Source of the DNA: Proteles cristata cristata | Lineage: Eukaryota > Chordata > Mammalia > Carnivora > Hyaenidae | NCBI GenBank assembly: GCA_017311185.1 | Contig: JAESUZ010005536.1 | Span: forward strand, 1 to 64,000 | DNA length: 64,000 nt | Reading direction: 5' to 3' | Shown here: positions 62,485 to 64,000 of the stretch, in pieces | Numbering within the stretch: position 1 is the stretch's first letter | How the letters are laid out: each line of letters begins with the position of its first letter | Made by a program: the position numbers and the translations under genes | The notes under the pieces: generated by a model | Told to the model about the DNA's origin: nothing | Seen by the model: the letters and a program-made list of their open reading frames with translations, nothing else | Databases searched by the model: none

Positions 62485-62710
62485 TTGCTAATATTTGTTG
62501 AGTGTTCACTACATGTCAAATACTGTTCCAAGTGCTTTACATGTATTAACTTATTTCATCCTCACAGCTTCCCTGTGTGGTAGGTACGACTGTCAACCTC
62601 ATTTTACAGATGGGGAAACTGAGACATAGGGAGGCTAAACTTTCCCAAGATCACATGGCCAGTAGGCAGCACATACAGGATTCAAATCCAAGCAGTTCAG
62701 CCCCAGAAAC
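62485..62710 (-). mobile_element. MIR SINE remnant
   Basis: tgagtgttcactacatgtca, acttatttcatcctcacagc, cattttacagatggggaaac and agatcacatggccagtaggc are reverse MIR over almost full length. Confidence 0.8.
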
Positions 62711-64000
62711 GATGCACTGAACAATCTGTTTCTTGGTTAGGAACCCAGACTTTGAAGGGCAGGGGAGGGGATCTGAGGAGCTGAGTAACCCCCCTGGAAG
62801 TTTCTGGAATGAATATGTTTCAGACCATTCACCTTGAAGCTAAGGAGGCGTGGATACAGGCCACCTGTGTTTTATAAAGGACTACCAGGTGGGACACCCG
62901 CGGTGGCTTCCCTTCGCGCCAATACAATAGAGGACACCGATGCAGAGGCATCTTGATTTGAGAAAAGCACTTGATTGGATCTCATTAAATTTTAATCATA
63001 AACTGAATTCAAAATAAATTGAAAACTGGTTGACAGAGCACAAACAAAGGGTGATGATAAATGGTGATGCATCTAGAGAGGGGAGATCTTCCAGGGGACG
63101 CCTCGGAGGCAAGGACGGATGGGATTTAATGAAGGTGTTATGTCCCTGGAAGAAGACAAATAGCATAGCGAGAAACAGAGCAAGGGCAGGAGTGCGCAGC
63201 CTGAGTAATTAATAAACCACATTACCAGTTCCTAAATAATCAAGGCTGGCTGTTCACTCACCACTTGGATTTTTTTTTTTTTTAAAAGAATTCTTTGGGT
63301 CAACAATAGTCTCGAAGAGTCCTAGAGACACACAACATGAATATTTCAGGTGGACACAATAAATGTATAAATTTATAGCTGGAAAGATCCTCAGACCCAA
63401 TTTGGATCAGATACTTCCAATTACAGATTCTCAAGGTCTTCCTTCATTCCTCGGAGAGGAATTTCTTTTCTTTATAAATTAAAAGTCTGAAAGTCACGTT
63501 ATTAAAAAAAAATCTTTAAACTCATTAATGCTTTTTGTTTACTGCCCAAATGCATGCAAACTTTCACAATGTCAGTGTGCTCAGTGGAAGCTGGTTTTGA
63601 GGGAAGTGATTGGCTCCGGTTCAAATTCCAGTGAATAAACACTTCCAAGTTTACTTGCAGAATTTCCCAGACAGAGAAGTTGTTCCATTTGGTTTGCCAG
63701 AGGCTTGGAGCTGGAGCCCTGGAGACAAGGGAACATTTACTGGCCCTTGTTCTTCTGCTGCACAGGACAGCTCACCTCAGGCTCAAGGCAGCACAGCATG
63801 CCCTGACCTGATTTGAAGTTCACTCTGGAGCTCCACTGAGCTGCTAAACAAGGAGACCACGGACTAGTGGGCACGGACTGAGCTGGCTGTGTTGTTAGTT
63901 GGTGATAAACATTTGGGGAACGGCCTCAAACCAGCCCAGGTTTTTGTTCTGTTTCAGATAAGGTTTTTCTCAGCACAGAGTCTTAATATCAGTCCCAGTC

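Larger units (their letters stand above)
54894..64000 (-). other. TRAF3IP2: Upstream side of TRAF3IP2 (probable 5' intron)
   Basis: The acceptor at 54894 requires at least one upstream exon, but none is recognised here. Contents: (TG)n at 55223-55261, six CAN SINEs, an L2 (58048-58445), an L1 (59575-60313), MIRs (61455-61690, 62485-62710). 62711-64000 holds nothing recognised apart from a T run at 63272. Whether the interval is all intron or includes the promoter cannot be decided. Confidence 0.55.

Overview
The window is mammalian nuclear DNA, almost certainly from a felid. About forty short tRNA-derived SINEs of the carnivore CAN/SINEC type are present. Many are in the cat-type form: a head resembling gggcgcctgggtggctcag, a B-box-like gttcgagcccc, a CT-rich body, and a tail resembling aaataaataaaacatt. 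Low gene density, long introns, GT-AG splice sites and ancient mammalian repeats (MIR, L2, L1, hAT and MaLR remnants) agree with this. There are no prokaryotic operons, CRISPR arrays or intact viral genes.

One protein-coding gene is supported: TRAF3IP2 (Act1/CIKS), on the minus strand. Eight coding exons run from 54885 down to 26512. Their splice phases fit perfectly and give a 562-residue protein. Act1 is the cytosolic adaptor and ubiquitin ligase of IL-17 receptors. The large N-terminal exon carries the TRAF-binding region, two middle exons carry proline-rich linker, and the last five exons carry the SEFIR domain. A short 3'UTR with a GT microsatellite ends near 26060, behind an AATAAA hexamer. 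The 5' non-coding exon or exons were not located; they lie above 54893, possibly outside the window.

Layout: 1-26059 is the region downstream of TRAF3IP2. It holds many SINEs, MIR/L2 and hAT remnants, and a CpG-rich block at about 20440-21500 with an RFX X-box-like palindrome. 26060-54893 is TRAF3IP2; its 3' half, which carries five of the coding exons, is free of CAN SINEs for about 11.5 kb. 54894-64000 is upstream sequence or 5' intron, holding an old L1 invaded by a SINE, an L2, MIRs and several young SINEs.

No new biological system is visible. The observations most worth following are: an in-frame tandem splice donor at the 190-bp exon; felid changes in the TRAF-binding motifs and a gained Cys/His cluster in Act1; a GU repeat just after the stop codon; the X-box in the CpG block; and SINEs that inserted repeatedly at the same target site. 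Comparisons with human Act1 are from memory and need an alignment.
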